A DNA stretch of 6,961 nt, from assembly GCA_016200155.1 (NCBI GenBank), contig JACQFG010000024.1, positions 1 through 6,961 of the forward strand. The letters run 5' to 3'. The DNA is from Planctomycetota bacterium (GTDB lineage Bacteria > Planctomycetota > Planctomycetia > Gemmatales > Gemmataceae). Below, in pieces: positions 5,389-6,961 of this stretch (position 1 is its first letter; each line of letters opens with the position of its first letter). A program made the position numbers and the translations under genes. Under the pieces are notes generated by a model. That model did no database searches. It had not been told where the DNA came from and saw only the letters and a list, made by a program, of their open reading frames with translations.

Positions 5389-5877
5389 TCAAAACGGCCA
5401 ATACCAGGGCGGCGGCGTGCGGATGATGACCTGCTTGGCGTCGCCGTAGATGAAGGTTTGCAGCTTGCTGTTCGTGAGAGCGCGAAGACCGAGGATCGGT
5501 AATCGAGGCCAATCGCCCGGATGTACTGCAATTCCCTCGATGATACTCAGTTTGAATGGATCCGAATCCGAGTGGAGCCAAAGGCCCGCTTTGCAAAGCG
5601 GAATTTTTTCGCCCCTCTCTTTCACGTTGCGTAGCTTTTGCAAAGCTGCTACGTGAATTCCAGACCATCGCAATAGATGGGCTTCCGTTATCGTGAAGTT
5701 GTGATTGTGGCCGATGTCCAGTATTGCAGGGAGCCGCGGATTCTGCGTATCCCATTCCGAGCGTGGATCGGTCGAGACGCTGACCCACACAATAATTTGG
5801 AACGCTTTGATCTCGACGATTTCGCCGCAGATCGTTGTGGTAGTCTTCTCAGAATAATACGGCAGGTGCAGTTTCAC
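5389..5877 (-). CDS. Retropepsin-like (clan AA aspartic protease fold) protein, divergent active site
   Basis: This 162-residue protein shows the two sequence marks of a single-domain retroviral-type aspartic protease. A hydrophobic strand leads into the active-site turn LPAILDIGHNHNF (D54-I55-G56), and a later PRLPILGLRAL (about 124-134) is followed by a strand (LQTFIYGDAKQVII). In the family the turn is normally DTG or DSG; here the second residue is Ile, so catalysis may be impaired or the fold may serve another role. There is no signal peptide or membrane segment. The start is GTG 5877, overlapping the upstream 112-aa gene by four bases (GTGA), which implies translational coupling. No separate ribosome site is visible. 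uvrC starts 11 bases after the stop. GC content by hand count is about 47-50%, well below eno. The family call rests on motif pattern, and substrate is unknown. Confidence 0.7.
   Translation of the reverse strand: MKLHLPYYSEKTTTTICGEIVEIKAFQIIVWVSVSTDPRSEWDTQNPRLPAILDIGHNHNFTITEAHLLRWSGIHVAALQKLRNVKERGEKIPLCKAGLWLHSDSDPFKLSIIEGIAVHPGDWPRLPILGLRALTNSKLQTFIYGDAKQVIIRTPPPWYWPF
5586..5661. repeat. Cluster of palindromes inside the retropepsin-like gene
   Basis: CCGCTTTGCAAAGCGG (5586-5601) is a perfect 16-bp palindrome. Thirty bases on, AGCTTT/AAAGCT (5633-5638 and 5642-5647) forms a second hairpin with the loop TGC, flanked by TTCACGT (5621-5627) and ACGTGAA (5651-5657). GGAATT (5600-5605) and AATTCC (5656-5661) enclose the set. 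Both cores share TTGCAAAGC. The region encodes residues about 73-98 of the protein, between the active-site turn and the PRLPILG motif. Confidence 0.6.
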
Positions 5878-6212
5878 GATTTCGGATATGGGTTGTTAAC
5901 GGCTGGACCATAGAATTGACCGTCATCGTCGTCGTACTCGACGAACGAAAGACCGCCTTCTATTTCCTCTTCTTCCTCTCCGGTACGCGTAATCCACCCG
6001 ATGTGGCACTCATGGACGGGCAGACCGCGCCGCCTACATTCCTGCACGACCTCGGTTTCCGACTCGGCGATACCGATTTGCTCATCACCGCAGTAGCCAA
6101 CGCACCAACCGTCGTATTTTGGGTTTGCCAAGAGCTCGGGCAGGGCCCGCAAAAAAGCATCTCGCGAGCGAACAACTCCTGCGGCCGTTTCAGATTGTCT
6201 CAAGGTGTCCAT
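5874..6212 (-). CDS. 112-aa uncharacterised protein, DUF5678-like core, acidic tail
   Basis: The central part (about 18-74) runs as a helix (DAFLRALPELLAN), then a strand with W36 (DGWCVGYCGDEQIGI), a helix (SETEVVQECRRRGLP) and a last strand (ECHIGWI). This WVxxxGDxxIGxxxxxxEVxxECxxRGLP pattern is like the short DUF5678-type proteins that, from memory, often precede clan AA aspartic protease genes. I did not verify this. The C-terminal ~35 residues are strongly acidic (E79-E83, D94-D97). Four cysteines occur at 37, 41, 59 and 69. ATG 6212 has AGGA (6223-6220) at 7-base spacing. The stop overlaps the GTG of the retropepsin-like gene (GTGA, 5877-5874), so the two probably make interacting or functionally paired products. 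It lies 39 bases after the HEAT-like gene. GC is about 52%, below the window norm. Confidence 0.75.
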   Translation of the reverse strand: MDTLRQSETAAGVVRSRDAFLRALPELLANPKYDGWCVGYCGDEQIGIAESETEVVQECRRRGLPVHECHIGWITRTGEEEEEIEGGLSFVEYDDDDGQFYGPAVNNPYPKS

Positions 6213-6251
6213 GCCAATATCCTACCATGCCTCATCCCCACCGGTCAACCG

Positions 6252-6803
6252 TCATTGCGCCGCCACACGCGCCTTGATGCGTCTCACAGCGGCGGCGGCA
6301 TCTCGCCGGACATCCTCATCGACCTCCTTGTCGGCGAGATGCTCCAGCAGCTTCTGCGCGTCCGGCGCCGTCATGTGTTCCAGCGCGGCCAGGACGCGTT
6401 GCGCCCGCAGCCTCGGGTCGCCGTCGTCTTCCGAGAGGGGCCGCAGCAGCGCTTCGAGGCGGGCCTTCGTCTCGGCCGCCGGGTTCTTGGACAACGCCCG
6501 GCGCAGCTCGGCGGCCGCGCTCTTGCCCAGCTTTGACAGCGACTTCGTCGCATCCTCACGCACCGCGAAGTCTTCGTCATCGAGCTGCGCTATGAGCGCC
6601 GTGATCATCTTCGCATTCGGTAGTTCGCTGATGCGCAGGCGATCCTCCAGGAACGGGAGCGCCTTCTTGTCGAGCACCATCAGCGACCAGACCGCGTGGC
6701 CTCCGGTCGTGCCTGCCGTGGTCGCCAGGTCCTTCCAGTGTTTCTTCAGGTCGGCATCGGCGATGACATCGGCGGGAGTCTTGTATCGAAAATAGTGAGC
6801 CAT
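6252..6803 (-). CDS. HEAT-repeat-like helical protein, resembling the C-terminus of planctomycete WD40 proteins
   Basis: From ATG 6803 this encodes 183 residues, almost all predicted helix. It opens with HWKDLATTAGTTGGHAVWSL, then DKKALPFLEDRL, a HEAT-like repeat (ITALIAQLDDEDFAVREDATKSLSKLG), a second helix pair (AAAELRRALSK... ETKARLEALLRPL) and a third (AQRVLAALEHM... AQKLLEHLAD... VRRDAAAAVRRIKA). This block is familiar as the domain after WD40 repeats in large planctomycete proteins; here no WD40 part is present. HEAT-type folds bind other proteins, and no enzymatic residues are seen. The start is uncertain: no ribosome site precedes ATG 6803, and extension to an ATG at 6878 would translate the palindrome at 6818-6850. 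It may be a true stand-alone protein or a remnant of a longer gene. The 112-aa gene follows after 39 bases. Confidence 0.7.
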   Translation of the reverse strand: MAHYFRYKTPADVIADADLKKHWKDLATTAGTTGGHAVWSLMVLDKKALPFLEDRLRISELPNAKMITALIAQLDDEDFAVREDATKSLSKLGKSAAAELRRALSKNPAAETKARLEALLRPLSEDDGDPRLRAQRVLAALEHMTAPDAQKLLEHLADKEVDEDVRRDAAAAVRRIKARVAAQ

Positions 6804-6817
6804 GAGAGTTGCTTGGG

Positions 6818-6850
6818 ATTGTGGTGCGGGCGTCTCGCCGGCACCACAAT
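6818..6850. repeat. Palindrome in the divergent intergenic region
   Basis: ATTGTGGTGC (6818-6827) and GCACCACAAT (6841-6850) are perfect 10-bp reverse complements. After one G-G mismatch, GGCG (6829-6832) pairs with CGCC (6836-6839) around a 3-base loop. It lies between the divergent starts at 6803 (-) and 6877 (+). The core GCGGGCGTCTCGCCGGC looks like a dispersed planctomycete repeat, from memory. It may be an operator or simply an inserted repeat. Confidence 0.7.
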
Positions 6851-6876
6851 GGCCACACGATAGACAGGAGGCAACC

Positions 6877-6961
6877 ATGCGACTGGGTGACTTTGAACTA
6901 ACAACAATCTCCGGCGGGAGCTATTGGATTGACGGCGGATCGATGTTCGGTGTCGTGCCGC
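6877..6961 (+). CDS. MBL-fold metallo-hydrolase, N-terminal fragment cut by window edge
   Basis: Only 28 codons are visible. ATG 6877 is preceded by a perfect AGGAGG (6866-6871) at 5-base spacing, the best ribosome site in the window. The translation begins MRLGDFELTTISGGSYWIDG and continues GSMFGVVP. An opening strand (LGDFELTTISGG) followed by DGGxMFGVVP is the N-terminal pattern of a group of metallo-beta-lactamase-fold hydrolases; the HxHxDH zinc motif would lie beyond the edge. It is divergent from the HEAT-like gene, with 73 bases between starts. The family call is from the N-terminal signature alone; substrate is unknown. Confidence 0.7.
   Translation, partial: MRLGDFELTTISGGSYWIDGGSMFGVVP

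Noticed and set aside
5378..5788. N-terminal extension of the uvrC frame by about 137 codons to an ATG at 5788
   Set aside because: It overlaps the retropepsin-like gene in another frame, its translation is Arg/Ser/His-rich without family similarity, and UvrC normally begins just before the GIY-YIG domain.
1..6961. CRISPR array, tRNA or rRNA genes, transposase or phage genes
   Set aside because: No regularly spaced direct repeats, no tRNA-like cloverleaf noticed by eye, and no mobile-element proteins among the frames. The palindromes are isolated.

Overview
The window reads as ordinary chromosome from a GC-rich bacterium, most likely a planctomycete. That placement is inference from gene content: a UvrC that stops before the usual C-terminal helix-hairpin-helix domain, a HEAT-like domain of the kind found at the end of planctomycete WD40 proteins, an MBL-fold N-terminus with a DGGxMFGVVP signature, and many intergenic palindromes. 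Sample lines counted by hand give about 65% GC in eno but only about 47-53% in the 5.4-6.2 kb stretch.

Left part, + strand. The 3' two thirds of nfo (endonuclease IV, AP-site repair) ends at 591. A 384-base gene-free gap follows. It holds a hairpin just after nfo, a strong intrinsic terminator (869-906) and an AT-rich inverted-repeat element directly before the eno ribosome binding site. eno (enolase, 976-2256) is complete with all catalytic residues. Two small unrecognised membrane-protein genes follow (2326-2574 and 2608-3165); the second has an NTF2-like-looking soluble domain. This group meets the minus-strand genes head-on at a 21-bp-arm palindrome (3167-3223) that contains the surE stop codon.

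Right part, - strand. Five co-directional genes read right to left: a HEAT-like protein (6803-6252), a 112-aa acidic-tailed protein (6212-5874), a 162-aa retropepsin-like protein (5877-5389), uvrC (5377-4046, TTG start) and surE (3987-3220). The 112-aa and 162-aa genes overlap by four bases (GTGA), have lower GC than their neighbours and look like a separate two-gene cassette inserted upstream of uvrC. A + strand gene for an MBL-fold hydrolase starts at 6877 and runs off the right edge, divergent from the HEAT-like gene.

The functional themes are DNA repair (nfo, uvrC), glycolysis (eno) and nucleotide or survival-protein metabolism (surE), mixed with small uncharacterised proteins. The parts most worth a second look are the coupled low-GC cassette with its altered aspartic-protease motif, the three-copy ACAAAATCAT element before eno, and the short UvrC. 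No CRISPR array, tRNA, rRNA, transposase or phage gene was seen.
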